Shown: piece after piece, positions 33,317 to 42,326 of the stretch | Position numbering within the stretch: position 1 is the stretch's first letter | Layout of the letters: every line of letters begins with the position of its first letter | From: Ignavibacteriales bacterium | GTDB taxonomy: Bacteria; Bacteroidota; Ignavibacteria; Ignavibacteriales; Ignavibacteriaceae | Direction of reading: 5' to 3' | Assembly (NCBI GenBank): GCA_016709765.1 | Contig: JADJMD010000014.1 | Span: 62,001 to 126,000, forward strand | DNA: 64,000 bases | The notes under the pieces: model-generated | Told to the model about the DNA's origin: nothing | Databases searched by the model: none | Seen by the model: the letters and a program-made list of their open reading frames with translations, nothing else | Program-made: the position numbers and the translations under genes

Positions 33317-34435
33317 CTAAATTGTAACTAATTCAATAATTCCATCAGTAAAGTTTTTCCAGGAATATTTATCTGCAATCTTACTGATGTTATTAACAAA
33401 CGGAATTTCTTTTTTTTCTGCATAAAATCTATCAATAGCTTGTGCTAAAGCTTTGGGATTTTCTTTTTCAACAATATAACCGGACTCTTCATTAACAATA
33501 ACTTCTGCAAGCCCGCCAACATTTGTTGCGATAACAGGTTTTTTAAAATTTACTGCAATCTGAACTATACCGCTCTGTGTTGCACTTTTATAGGGAAGAA
33601 TCACAACATCACAACAAGAAAAATAATACTTAACTTCGTTTGTTGGGATAAAATCAGTTTTAAGAATTATATTTTTATCAAGTCTATGTTCTTTTATGAT
33701 GTTAAGATATTTTTCTTTATCAGTATAAAACTCGCCTGCAACTAGCAGTTTGATATTTTTATCTTTTAATTCAATCATCGCTAAAAGCAAGGTATCCAAA
33801 CCTTTGTAATCTCTTATAAATCCAAAAAATAAAATTACTTTTTCATCATTTATTTTTAAATATAATTTTGCCACTGATTTTTCAATAGCATTTCCAAAAT
33901 TACTATAAATGGGGTGCGGTAAGAGTTTATACTTTGCTTTAGGATATAAACTAAGTAAATCCTTTTCAACACTTGCTGAAAGCACAACAAAAAAATCTAC
34001 TCTATTAAAAAAATATTTTGTTAAAGTTTTATCAAAAAGTTTATTCTCATGTGGAATAACATTATCACAAATAACTACAACTTTAGTTTTATTATTTTTT
34101 TTTGCATGCTTTGTAATCATACCAAAACAAGGTGCAAAAAAAGGCATCCAATATTTAAATATTAAAATATCAGGAGCATCGTTAAATTCTTTTTTACCAA
34201 CTTTAATCCAATTAAAAGGATTTACCGAATCAACTATTATTTCGGTTGGAATTTTTTCACCTGAGTCTCCACCTTCAAGTTGAGTTTTACCAGGAAAAAA
34301 TATTGCGGGATATTGTCTTTTAAATGTTAAAACTTTTACATCGTGATTTTTTTTTAGCTCATTATAAAGTAATCCAACAAAATGTGCTATGCCACCACGA
34401 AGCGGATAAGCTGTAGAAAGTATTTGAATTTTCAT
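33317..34435 (-). CDS. Glycosyltransferase, GT4 family
   Basis: 372 aa GT-B enzyme: IQILSTAYPLRGGIAHFVGL at the N-terminus, KVILFFGFIRDYKGLDTLLL (start of the donor domain), and CDVVILPYKSATQSGIVQIA followed by PVIATNVGGLAEVI. The usual EX7E is replaced by the TQSGI variant seen in one GT4 subgroup. Donor and acceptor unknown. The start overlaps the GT9 gene's stop by 4 bp, indicating translational coupling. Confidence 0.88.
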   Translation of the reverse strand: MKIQILSTAYPLRGGIAHFVGLLYNELKKNHDVKVLTFKRQYPAIFFPGKTQLEGGDSGEKIPTEIIVDSVNPFNWIKVGKKEFNDAPDILIFKYWMPFFAPCFGMITKHAKKNNKTKVVVICDNVIPHENKLFDKTLTKYFFNRVDFFVVLSASVEKDLLSLYPKAKYKLLPHPIYSNFGNAIEKSVAKLYLKINDEKVILFFGFIRDYKGLDTLLLAMIELKDKNIKLLVAGEFYTDKEKYLNIIKEHRLDKNIILKTDFIPTNEVKYYFSCCDVVILPYKSATQSGIVQIAVNFKKPVIATNVGGLAEVIVNEESGYIVEKENPKALAQAIDRFYAEKKEIPFVNNISKIADKYSWKNFTDGIIELVTI

Positions 34436-35529
34436 TTGGCAAGAAGAATTTTGATCGAATCAAAAACTTTTGCAACTGAAATCAAATCCATACATCTGTA
34501 ATTTGTATTTGTGCAGGTTGGTTTATAAAAACAAGTACACTCTTTTTCCGGTTCAATAATTTCGCCTAATCCAAAGAGTTCAAACTCATGCTTATTAAAG
34601 ATATTATTAAACAAAATAATCTTTTTATTTAGACCAAGAGTAATATGCATCGCCATAGTTACGGCAGTAACTACAAGGTCGCATTGATCAACAAGGTTTA
34701 TAAATTTTCCCAAACTGAAATGTCCAAAATATTTTCCACCCGATTTTTGAGCAAACATTTTGTTCTTCTCATCCTCTTGTTCACCGCCTAAAAACAAAAC
34801 TTCGTAATTATTGTTCAAAAGTGATTTGGCTAATTCAATCCAATATTCATCTTTCCAGAGTCTTGAAGTCCACCTTCCGCCGCAGCCTGTATTCAATCCA
34901 ATAACTTTTTTCTTTCTGTCTAAGTCCCAGTCCACATTTTGGGATTTGAAATCGGGCAGAATATATTTTTCACCGTTATAATTATATCCAAGAATTTCAA
35001 ACATTTCCACCATATAATTTTTAGTGTTCTGTGTGGAGTAATCATCAAAAATACCGGTTAAATATTTGTGTTCTGCATGTGGATTTACTGGAGAAGGAAT
35101 TCCATTTTTTAAAACAAATCCTTTTTTTTCTTTCGCGCTAATTTGATTGGCAAGTGCGCAAGCTTCTTTATCTTTATCAAGATTAATTAACAAATTAAAC
35201 TGTTCTGCTTTCAGAAACTCAATGTTAGCAAGATTAAAATCAAGCACAACATCTGCAACTTCCGGAACTACTGCGGGACTTAATGTTAACCAAAATATTT
35301 TTGAATTCGGGAATTGTTTTTTTAATGGAGAAAGAATTGGAGTGGTTCTGATAACATCGCCTGTGGCGCCAAGTTTTATAATTAAGATTTTTTCTTTAAT
35401 AGGATCGTAATACTTACAATTATTTCCAGTTTCATCTACACAGTGAACAGAAAATTGTTTATGTGGTTTGCAAGGTATATCGCCTCTAAAGAAACGGCAA
35501 TCATATTTTAACTGGTTAGTTTTTAGCAT
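34432..35529 (-). CDS. Glycosyltransferase, GT9 (heptosyltransferase-like)
   Basis: 365 aa. After a cysteine-rich N-terminal segment (C11, C21 and two more Cys by residue 38) comes the GT9 core: KILIIKLGATGDVIRTTPIL, VIGLNTGCGGRWTSRLWKDE, YEVLFLGGEQEDEKNKMFAQ and CDLVVTAVTMAMHITLGL. GT9 enzymes usually add heptose or related sugars to LPS core. A second cysteine cluster (KECTCFYKPTCTNTNYRC) near the C-terminus is shared by many such proteins in this lineage; its role, perhaps metal binding, is unknown. Confidence 0.86.
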   Translation of the reverse strand: MLKTNQLKYDCRFFRGDIPCKPHKQFSVHCVDETGNNCKYYDPIKEKILIIKLGATGDVIRTTPILSPLKKQFPNSKIFWLTLSPAVVPEVADVVLDFNLANIEFLKAEQFNLLINLDKDKEACALANQISAKEKKGFVLKNGIPSPVNPHAEHKYLTGIFDDYSTQNTKNYMVEMFEILGYNYNGEKYILPDFKSQNVDWDLDRKKKVIGLNTGCGGRWTSRLWKDEYWIELAKSLLNNNYEVLFLGGEQEDEKNKMFAQKSGGKYFGHFSLGKFINLVDQCDLVVTAVTMAMHITLGLNKKIILFNNIFNKHEFELFGLGEIIEPEKECTCFYKPTCTNTNYRCMDLISVAKVFDSIKILLAK

Positions 35530-35586
35530 ATCGAAAATAGGAATATAAAAGAATTAGTTTATTATTGAAATGAACTGATGTGAACA

Positions 35587-36678
35587 TTATCCTCTATCTT
35601 TAATAACATATTCTCTTTCACTTTGGTTTTGATGAACAAGCATTTCACCAAGTAATCCAACCGAGAAAAATTGCACACCAACGATTATCAACAACATACC
35701 GAGAAACAGCATTGGCCTGTTACTTAAAGGTTTGCCACTAATCCACTCAATTGTTAAGTAGCCGTTAACAATTATACCGACAAGAAATGATAATGCTCCG
35801 AAGAATCCAAAAAAGTGCATTGGGCGTTTTACATATCTTCCAACAAAAGTAACAGTGATAAGATCAATAAATCCTTTAAAGAATCTTGAAATACCAAATT
35901 TGGTTTTGCCGTATCTACGTTTATGATGCTTAACTGGAATTTCTGTTACTGTAAATCCCTGCCACTTTGCCAAAACGGGAACGTAACGATGAAGCTCGCC
36001 GTAAACATTTAAGTTCTGCACAACCTCTCTTCTGTAGGCTTTTAATCCGCAATTAAAATCGTGAATCTTAATTCCGCTAATCATTCTTGTTACAAAATTA
36101 AAAAAACGTGAAGAATATTTTTTAATAAACGGATCAAATCTTTCTTTCTTCCAGCCGGAACAAAGATCAAAACCTTCATCAAGTTTTTTGAGAAGATTTG
36201 GAATTTCGTGCGGGTCATCCTGTAAATCTGCATCCATAGTTATGATTGCATCACCAGTTGCAGCTTTAAATCCTACTTGCAAAGCAGCGGACTTGCCATA
36301 ATTTTTTCTAAAACTTATAAACTTTAATCGTGTATCCGTTTTTGCAGCATCTTTGATTACTTTTAAAGATGAATCAGTACTACCGTCATCAACAAAAATT
36401 ACTTCATATGGTTTATTAAGCGGTTTAATTGCTTTTCTAATTTCATTAATTAGCGGAAGAATTGATTCTTCTTCATTTAGAAGCGGAATTACAAGTGAAA
36501 TTTTTTGAAAACTTACTTTTGTTGATTGAATTTGTTCATCTGAATTTCTGGGTTTGTAATATCTTTTCTTTGGATAATATCTTCTTCCACCTTTGTGGAA
36601 ATTATTTTGTGATTGTCCCGTACTGCTTTTATCAGTTGGATTCTGTTGATTCGGTTTATTTTGATCTGTATCTGCCAC
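35587..36678 (-). CDS. Polyisoprenyl-phosphate glycosyltransferase (GT2, GtrB/DPM1-like)
   Basis: About 363 aa. The GT2 core shows SLVIPLLNEEESILPLI, YEVIFVDDGSTDSSLKVI, AIITMDADLQDDPHEIPNLL and HHKRRYGKTKFG, followed by two C-terminal membrane helices (FGFFGALSFLVGIIVNGYL; MLFLGMLLIIVGVQFFSVGL). Such enzymes make undecaprenyl-phosphate sugars. I place the start at the GTG at 36678, five bases after AAAGG; the frame extends to a TTG 18 codons further. Residues 1-60 are a basic, Gln/Asn/Tyr-rich, probably disordered tail (RRYYPKKRYYKPRNSDEQ), unusual for the family. Confidence 0.88.
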   Translation of the reverse strand: MADTDQNKPNQQNPTDKSSTGQSQNNFHKGGRRYYPKKRYYKPRNSDEQIQSTKVSFQKISLVIPLLNEEESILPLINEIRKAIKPLNKPYEVIFVDDGSTDSSLKVIKDAAKTDTRLKFISFRKNYGKSAALQVGFKAATGDAIITMDADLQDDPHEIPNLLKKLDEGFDLCSGWKKERFDPFIKKYSSRFFNFVTRMISGIKIHDFNCGLKAYRREVVQNLNVYGELHRYVPVLAKWQGFTVTEIPVKHHKRRYGKTKFGISRFFKGFIDLITVTFVGRYVKRPMHFFGFFGALSFLVGIIVNGYLTIEWISGKPLSNRPMLFLGMLLIIVGVQFFSVGLLGEMLVHQNQSEREYVIKDRG

Positions 36679-36999
36679 AAGTACCTTTGTTAATTTCACT
36701 TCAAAATTAACCGAATAATGACTTAAAAACAATTTGGGATTATTATTCTTCCGTTAGATTGGAATCAACAAAAAGACCAATGGTTAAGAAAAATGATATA
36801 GAAAGGGCTTAACCAGCAAACAATAATAAAAAATTACTGCTCAAATTAATCATATTTTTAACTTAAGATAATACCAATCAATACCCTCATTCATCAATAT
36901 TGATATTTCTTTTTATGTATTCAGAATAATCTTTTGTTATTGATACATATTTTTCATTAAAGAATGTGGAAGAAACCATAAAATCTGCTGTGGCTCTGT
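36679..36999. other. AT-rich intergenic region, no gene seen
   Basis: Between the start of the GT2 gene and the cupin remnant I find no open frame with coding character, no clear terminator and no repeat. The promoter of the long glycan operon should lie here on the minus strand, but I could not identify a convincing -33/-7 pair. Confidence 0.5.
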
Positions 37000-37213
37000 T
37001 AGAAGCAGTGGGGACATTATTGATATACTTGAAAAAGAAGAGAACATAACTCTAAATACTGGTGAATTCTACATTGTTAAAAAAGGTGTTGAGCATAAAG
37101 TTGTTCCTCGTGGTAATGTTAAAATTATACTATTTGAACCTGCTGGAATTGCTCACACCTGAAAAGTAAAAGCTGAAATAACAAAAGAAAGCGATGATTG
37201 GATTGAGTTGTAG
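37000..37213 (+). pseudogene. Cupin-domain pseudogene
   Basis: In one frame the sequence reads ...ILEKEENITLNTGEFYIV, KKGVEHKVVPRGNVKIILFE, PAGIAHT, then a TGA stop at 37160-37162, then KVKAEITKESDDWIEL and a final TAG (37211-37213). This is the second half of a small cupin protein; the TGA stands where glycine (GGA) is expected. The upstream half is degraded and lacks a start. It is a dead fragment unless read through. The left boundary is approximate. Confidence 0.7.
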
Positions 37214-37321
37214 ATAGGTGCAGATCTAGCTTTTGCATAAAGCCTTCTTATTCTCAATCTTTTCTGATAACATCAATATCCATTAGAAATGAACTGATTC
37301 CCACATCACATTGTTCTATTA

Positions 37322-37349
37322 TCAATCTTGACTATTTAGTATAGATTGA
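37322..37349. promoter_or_regulatory. Inverted repeat overlapping the suf promoter
   Basis: TCAATCT (37322-37328) and AGATTGA (37343-37349) are perfect 7-bp inverted arms with a 14-bp spacer. They straddle the TTGACT element and end just before the TAAGTTT element of the likely suf promoter. The position suits a repressor operator, and the Rrf2 regulator encoded downstream of the operon is the obvious candidate. Confidence 0.45.
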
Positions 37350-37358
37350 ATAAGTTTA
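37328..37358 (+). promoter_or_regulatory. Likely suf operon promoter
   Basis: TTGACT (37328-37333) is followed 17 bp later by TAAGTTTA (37351-37358), close to both an E. coli-like -35 and a Bacteroidetes TAnnTTTG -7 box. It ends 38 bp before the sufB start, which has its own GGAG ribosome binding site. Confidence 0.5.
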
Positions 37359-37396
37359 CTTATAAAAATTAAATGATTTGCATATTTGGAGCATAA

Positions 37397-38845
37397 ATGA
37401 GTACGACCGAAACCCAGAAAATTGAAGAATTAACAAATAAAGAGTACAAATACGGATTTGTAAGCGATATTGAAGCTGATAGCCTTCCCGAAGGATTAAA
37501 CGAAGATATTATCCGTCAGCTTTCTGCAATTAAGGAAGAGCCGGAATGGATGACCGAGTGGAGATTGAAAGCTTACCGTCATTGGTTAACCATGGAAGAA
37601 CCAAAATGGCCAAATGTAAAGTATCCGCCTGTGGATTATCAGGCAATTTCGTACTACTCCGCCCCAAAGAAAAAAGCGGCACTAAAAAGTCTGGATGAAG
37701 TTGATCCCGAATTACTTGATACTTACAAGAAACTTGGTATTTCTTTAGATGAACAAAAAATGCTCGCCGGAGTTGCAGTGGATGCTGTGTTTGATTCTGT
37801 TTCTGTTGCTACAACTTTCAAAAGCAAATTAAATGAAATGGGAATTATTTTTTGTTCTTTCTCGGAAGCAGTTCGTGAGAATCCGGAATTAGTAAAAAAA
37901 TATTTAGGAAGCGTGGTTCCTTACACAGATAATTATTATGCAACTTTAAACTCAGCTGTTTTCAGCGATGGTTCATTTGTTTACATTCCAAAAGGTGTTC
38001 GCTGTCCCATGGAGCTTTCAACTTACTTTAGAATTAATGCCGCAAACACCGGACAGTTTGAAAGAACATTAATTATTGCCGATGATAATGCATATGTTAG
38101 TTATCTTGAAGGCTGTACCGCTCCCATGCGCGATGAAAATCAACTTCACGCTGCTGTTGTAGAACTCATTGCTCTTGAAAATTCACAAATTAAATATTCA
38201 ACTGTACAAAATTGGTATCCAGGTGATAAAGACGGCAAAGGCGGAATTTATAACTTTGTTACAAAGCGCGGTGCTTGCCGTGGAACAAATTCTAAAATTA
38301 GCTGGACACAAGTTGAAACGGGTTCATCTATAACCTGGAAATATCCAAGCTGTATTCTTCAAGGAGATAATTCTATTGGAGAATTTTATTCTGTTGCAGT
38401 TACAAATAATATGCAGCAAGCAGATACCGGAACAAAGATGATTCATCTTGGAAAAAACACCAGAAGTACAATCATTTCTAAAGGAATTTCCGCAGGAAAA
38501 AGTAACAACAGCTACCGCGGATTAGTGAAGATTACAAAGAAAGCTGAAAATGCACGTAACTTTTCTCAATGCGATTCGCTTTTGCTTGGTGATAAATGCG
38601 GCGCACATACTTTTCCATATTTAGAAATTAATAATCCATCAGCTCAAGTTGAGCATGAAGCAACAACATCTAAAATTGGTGAAGACCAGATATTCTATCT
38701 TAATCAAAGAGGAATTTCAACTGAAGATGCTATTAGTTTAATTGTTAATGGATATTGTAAAGAAGTGTTTAAAGAACTTCCAATGGAATTTGCTGTTGAA
38801 GCACAGAAACTACTTAGCATTTCTCTTGAAGGAAGTGTGGGATAA
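37397..38845 (+). CDS. sufB: Fe-S cluster assembly scaffold SufB
   Basis: 482 aa, the usual SufB length. Motifs: MTEWRLKAYRHWLTMEEPKW, VFSDGSFVYIPKGVRCPMEL, SKGISAGKSNNSYRGLVKI, and the C-terminal SLLLGDKCGAHTFPYLEINN (conserved cysteine) with EHEATTSKIGEDQIFYLNQR. With SufC and SufD it forms the SufBC2D scaffold that assembles Fe-S clusters in the cytosol. GGAG precedes the ATG. It is first in a sufB-C-D-S-U-T-like operon. Confidence 0.97.
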   Translation: MSTTETQKIEELTNKEYKYGFVSDIEADSLPEGLNEDIIRQLSAIKEEPEWMTEWRLKAYRHWLTMEEPKWPNVKYPPVDYQAISYYSAPKKKAALKSLDEVDPELLDTYKKLGISLDEQKMLAGVAVDAVFDSVSVATTFKSKLNEMGIIFCSFSEAVRENPELVKKYLGSVVPYTDNYYATLNSAVFSDGSFVYIPKGVRCPMELSTYFRINAANTGQFERTLIIADDNAYVSYLEGCTAPMRDENQLHAAVVELIALENSQIKYSTVQNWYPGDKDGKGGIYNFVTKRGACRGTNSKISWTQVETGSSITWKYPSCILQGDNSIGEFYSVAVTNNMQQADTGTKMIHLGKNTRSTIISKGISAGKSNNSYRGLVKITKKAENARNFSQCDSLLLGDKCGAHTFPYLEINNPSAQVEHEATTSKIGEDQIFYLNQRGISTEDAISLIVNGYCKEVFKELPMEFAVEAQKLLSISLEGSVG

Positions 38846-38882
38846 AAATTAAAAAGTCAAAATTCAAAAGGAAAAAGTTATA

Positions 38883-39647
38883 ATGTTATTAGAAATAAAA
38901 AATCTTCACGCAAATGTTGAAGGAACTGAGATTCTAAAAGGAATCAATTTAAAAGTAAATGCCGGAGAAGTTCACGCTATTATGGGTCCAAATGGATCAG
39001 GAAAATCAACGCTTGCATCTGTACTTGCAGGAAAAGAAGAATATGAAGTAACCGAAGGCGAGGTTTTATACAACGGAAAAAATTTATTAGAACTTTCTCC
39101 CGAAGATCGTGCACGAGAAGGAGTTTTTCTTGCATTCCAATATCCTGTTGAAATTCCAGGCGTAAGTAATACAAATCTTTTAAAGACTGCTGTCAACGAA
39201 GTAAGAAAATATCGCGGAGAAGAAGAGCTTGATTCAATGGATTTTCTTTCACTGTTAAAAGAAAAAAGTAAACTTGTTGAACTTGATCAGAAATTCTTAA
39301 GCAGGGCAGTTAATGAAGGATTTTCCGGCGGCGAAAAGAAAAGAAATGAAATTTTTCAAATGGCAGTGTTAAATCCTAAGCTCGCGATTCTTGATGAAAC
39401 TGATTCAGGCCTTGATATAGATGCTTTACGCATAGTTGCAAATGGTGTTAATAAATTAAAAGCAAAAGATAACGCTACAATCCTTGTAACTCACTATCAA
39501 AGATTATTGGATTACATTATCCCTGATTTTGTTCACGTTCTATATAAAGGTAAGATTGTTAAATCAGGTGGAAAAGAATTAGCGTTGGAACTTGAAGAAA
39601 AAGGTTACGATTGGATTAAAAGTGATAAAGCTGAGGCTGTGGTTTAA
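38883..39647 (+). CDS. sufC: SufC ATPase
   Basis: 254-aa ABC-type ATPase of the SufBCD complex. Walker A is GPNGSGKST, the signature is FSGGEKKRNEIFQMA, Walker B is LAILDETDSGLDIDAL, and the H-loop is ILVTHYQRLLDYI. These match SufC, which is soluble and has no partner permease. The ATPase drives conformational change of SufBD during cluster assembly. It is separated from sufD by a 93-bp gap that contains a hairpin repeat element. Confidence 0.97.
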   Translation: MLLEIKNLHANVEGTEILKGINLKVNAGEVHAIMGPNGSGKSTLASVLAGKEEYEVTEGEVLYNGKNLLELSPEDRAREGVFLAFQYPVEIPGVSNTNLLKTAVNEVRKYRGEEELDSMDFLSLLKEKSKLVELDQKFLSRAVNEGFSGGEKKRNEIFQMAVLNPKLAILDETDSGLDIDALRIVANGVNKLKAKDNATILVTHYQRLLDYIIPDFVHVLYKGKIVKSGGKELALELEEKGYDWIKSDKAEAVV

Positions 39648-39655
39648 TAAAGAAT

Positions 39656-39724
39656 GTCATTCCCGTGTAGGCGGGAATTCAAGATTCAAAAATAAAAATA
39701 GATTCCCACTTTAGTGGGAATGAC
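39656..39724. repeat. Hairpin element between sufC and sufD
   Basis: A 69-bp palindrome with 9-bp outer arms GTCATTCCC/GGGAATGAC. Each side holds its own hairpin (CCCG-tgtagg-CGGG and CCCAC-ttta-GTGGG) joined by an AT-rich middle, so it is a double hairpin with a closing stem. It lies inside the suf operon, so it may act on mRNA stability or differential expression of sufBC versus sufDSU. Confidence 0.75.
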
Positions 39725-39740
39725 AAATTGAAAAGAAAAA

Positions 39741-41057
39741 ATGGATAAAACAATAGATATTAAAGAATGGTACATCAGTAAGTTCAATGATTTTGAAAAA
39801 TCTTTAAACGGTGAGAAGACATCTGATTTTCATAATGTTAGGAAAGATGCAATCAGCAAATTGGGAACACTCAATATCCCGACTCAGAAAGATGAGGAGT
39901 GGAAATACACGAATATTTCTTCATTATTAAAGCATAACTTCTCCCCTATTCCCGTAAAGACAAATGTATCTACAGAAGTTATAAGCAAGTTTCTATTTGA
40001 TAAGATGGAACACAGCCTTTTAGTTTTTGTGAATGGAATCTTTTCATCAGAATTATCTATGCTAATTGATATTCCTAACGGTGTTGAGATTGGAAGTATT
40101 GCTGAGGTGATAAAGAATGACAATAAAATTGTTAAAAAGTATTTTGGGAAATACGCGGAAAATGAAAATTATTTTTTCACCACCTTAAGTTCTGCTTTCA
40201 CAAAAGACGGCGCTTTTGTTTATGTACCGGATGGAAAAATTGTTGAAGATCCGATTCATATTATATTTTTAACAAACTCAGGAAATGAGAAGATTATAAC
40301 CCAACCAAGAAATCTTTTTGTTGCAGGAAAAAATTCTCAAGTAACCATTATCGAACACTTTATATCTAATGACGATTCAGTTTACTTCACAAATTCCGTT
40401 ACTGAAATTGTTGCAGACGAAAATGCCAATGTTGATCATATTAAACTTCAGGAAGAAAGTAAAAAAGCTTTTCACATAGCTCGAATGGAAGTCGATCAAG
40501 AGCGCAGCAGTAATTTTTCATCTCATCTTATTTCAGTTGGAGCAGAAATTTCCCGAAATGATTTTAATGCAAGATTTAATGATGATGGTGGTGAATGTAT
40601 GCTCAACGGGTTATTTATGATCGAAGATGAGCAGCTTTTTGATGCTCACACAATGATCGATCATGCTAAACCGCATTGTAACAGTCATGAACATTACAAA
40701 GGCATACTGCAGGATAAATCTAAGGGTGTGTTTAACGGAAAAGTTATGGTTAGGCAGGATGCACAAAAAACAAATGCTTTTCAGGAAAACAACACAATAT
40801 TACTTTCCGATGATGCTGTTATGAACACCAAGCCTCAGCTTGAAATTTTTGCTGATGATGTTAAATGCTCACATGGTGCCACTATTGGAAAACTGAATGA
40901 CGAGGCAAAATTTTATCTTAAGTCACGTGGAATTGGCGAAGAATCGGCAACAGCAATTTTAATACATGCTTTTGCAAGCGATGTAATTACATCTATAAAA
41001 ATACCTGCTTTAAGAGATTATCTTGAAGAAATTATAAGTAAAAGATTTAACGCTTAG
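39741..41057 (+). CDS. sufD: SufD
   Basis: 438 aa. N-terminal helical part (KDEEWKYTNISSLLKHNF is the usual EEWRYT-like motif), then the beta-helix core homologous to SufB, ending with FADDVKCSHGATIGKLNDEA and FYLKSRGIGEESATAILIHA. The conserved CSHGAT motif carries a histidine needed at the SufB-SufD interface. It is a partner of SufB and SufC in the SufBC2D scaffold. Confidence 0.96.
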   Translation: MDKTIDIKEWYISKFNDFEKSLNGEKTSDFHNVRKDAISKLGTLNIPTQKDEEWKYTNISSLLKHNFSPIPVKTNVSTEVISKFLFDKMEHSLLVFVNGIFSSELSMLIDIPNGVEIGSIAEVIKNDNKIVKKYFGKYAENENYFFTTLSSAFTKDGAFVYVPDGKIVEDPIHIIFLTNSGNEKIITQPRNLFVAGKNSQVTIIEHFISNDDSVYFTNSVTEIVADENANVDHIKLQEESKKAFHIARMEVDQERSSNFSSHLISVGAEISRNDFNARFNDDGGECMLNGLFMIEDEQLFDAHTMIDHAKPHCNSHEHYKGILQDKSKGVFNGKVMVRQDAQKTNAFQENNTILLSDDAVMNTKPQLEIFADDVKCSHGATIGKLNDEAKFYLKSRGIGEESATAILIHAFASDVITSIKIPALRDYLEEIISKRFNA

Positions 41058-41066
41058 AAAGTAAAA

Positions 41067-42326
41067 ATGCATACTAAAAATGCAGCCATAATAGAGAATA
41101 AATCATATTTGTATGATGTGCAGAAAATCAGAAACGATTTTCCAATTTTAAAATTAAAAGTTCATGGTAAACAACTTGTTTATCTGGATAACGCTGCTAC
41201 CACACAGAAGCCTCAATATGTAATCGATAAAACAAATAATTATTATGAAAAGATGAATGCAAACATTCATCGCGGTGTACATGCGCTTAGTCAGGAAGCA
41301 ACCGAAGCTTTTGAGAGTTCCCGTATTATTATTAAGAATTTTATTAATGCTCTTGGTAAAAATGAAATAATCTTTACACGCGGCACAACTGAATCAGTGA
41401 ATCTTGTTGCCTCATCCTATGGAAGAACCAATATTAAAGAAGGTGATGAAATAATCATCTCAACAATGGAACATCATTCCAACATAGTTCCCTGGCAGAT
41501 GCTTTGTACAGAAAAAAATGCAAAGCTTCGTGTAATTCCTATTAATGATGAAGGCGAAATCATCTTTGAAGAATTTGAAAAGATGATTAATGAAAAAACA
41601 AAATTTGTTTCCATTGTTTATGCATCCAACTCGCTTGGTACTGTAAACCCGGTAAAAAAGATTATTGATTTAGCGCATAGTTACAACATTCCTGTTATGC
41701 TGGATGCAGCACAGGCTGTTAATCATTTAAAGATAGATGTACAGCAGCTTGATTGTGATTTTCTTGCATTTTCTGGGCACAAACTTTATGGACCAACCGG
41801 AATTGGAATTCTTTATGGGAAAGTAAATTATTTAGAAGCTATGCCTCCCTATCAAGGCGGCGGAGATATGATTTCTAAAGTTACATTTGAAGAAACCACG
41901 TACAACGAACTTCCGCATAAATTTGAAGCCGGAACTCCTGATATTGCTGGGGCAATTGGTTTAGGTGCGGCAATAGAATATGTTGAAAAAATAGGTTTAG
42001 AAAATATTGCTTATCATGAAAATGTCTTACTTGAATATGCAACAAAAGCAGTTTCTGATCTACAAGGCTTAAGAATTATCGGAACAGCGAAAAATAAAAT
42101 TGGAGTGTTATCATTCCATTTTGAAAATGTTCATCCCCACGATGTTGGGACTTTCCTGGATTTTGAAGGTGTTGCAATCCGCACTGGTCATCATTGTACT
42201 CAACCGTTAATGCGCAGATTTAATGTCCCAGCAACTTCACGTGCATCCTTTGGAATGTACAACACAATTGAAGAAGTCGACATCCTAGTCAATGGATTAA
42301 AGAAAATTTTAGAGGTATTCGGATAA
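41067..42326 (+). CDS. sufS: Cysteine desulfurase SufS
   Basis: 419-aa type II PLP cysteine desulfurase that supplies persulfide sulfur for Fe-S synthesis. LVYLDNAATTQKPQYVI is the N-terminal motif, the PLP lysine lies in FLAFSGHKLYGPTGIGILYG, and the catalytic cysteine is C377 in RTGHHCTQPLMRRF. The 1-bp overlap with sufU and the zinc-type partner encoded next indicate a SufS/SufU sulfur-transfer pair rather than SufS/SufE. The N-terminus is about ten residues longer than many SufS proteins. Confidence 0.97.
   Translation: MHTKNAAIIENKSYLYDVQKIRNDFPILKLKVHGKQLVYLDNAATTQKPQYVIDKTNNYYEKMNANIHRGVHALSQEATEAFESSRIIIKNFINALGKNEIIFTRGTTESVNLVASSYGRTNIKEGDEIIISTMEHHSNIVPWQMLCTEKNAKLRVIPINDEGEIIFEEFEKMINEKTKFVSIVYASNSLGTVNPVKKIIDLAHSYNIPVMLDAAQAVNHLKIDVQQLDCDFLAFSGHKLYGPTGIGILYGKVNYLEAMPPYQGGGDMISKVTFEETTYNELPHKFEAGTPDIAGAIGLGAAIEYVEKIGLENIAYHENVLLEYATKAVSDLQGLRIIGTAKNKIGVLSFHFENVHPHDVGTFLDFEGVAIRTGHHCTQPLMRRFNVPATSRASFGMYNTIEEVDILVNGLKKILEVFG

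Noticed and set aside
39656..39724. Repeat with two hairpins considered as a CRISPR or riboswitch
   Set aside because: It is a single copy with GTCATT/AATGAC ends like the other hairpin elements; no spacers and no cas genes.
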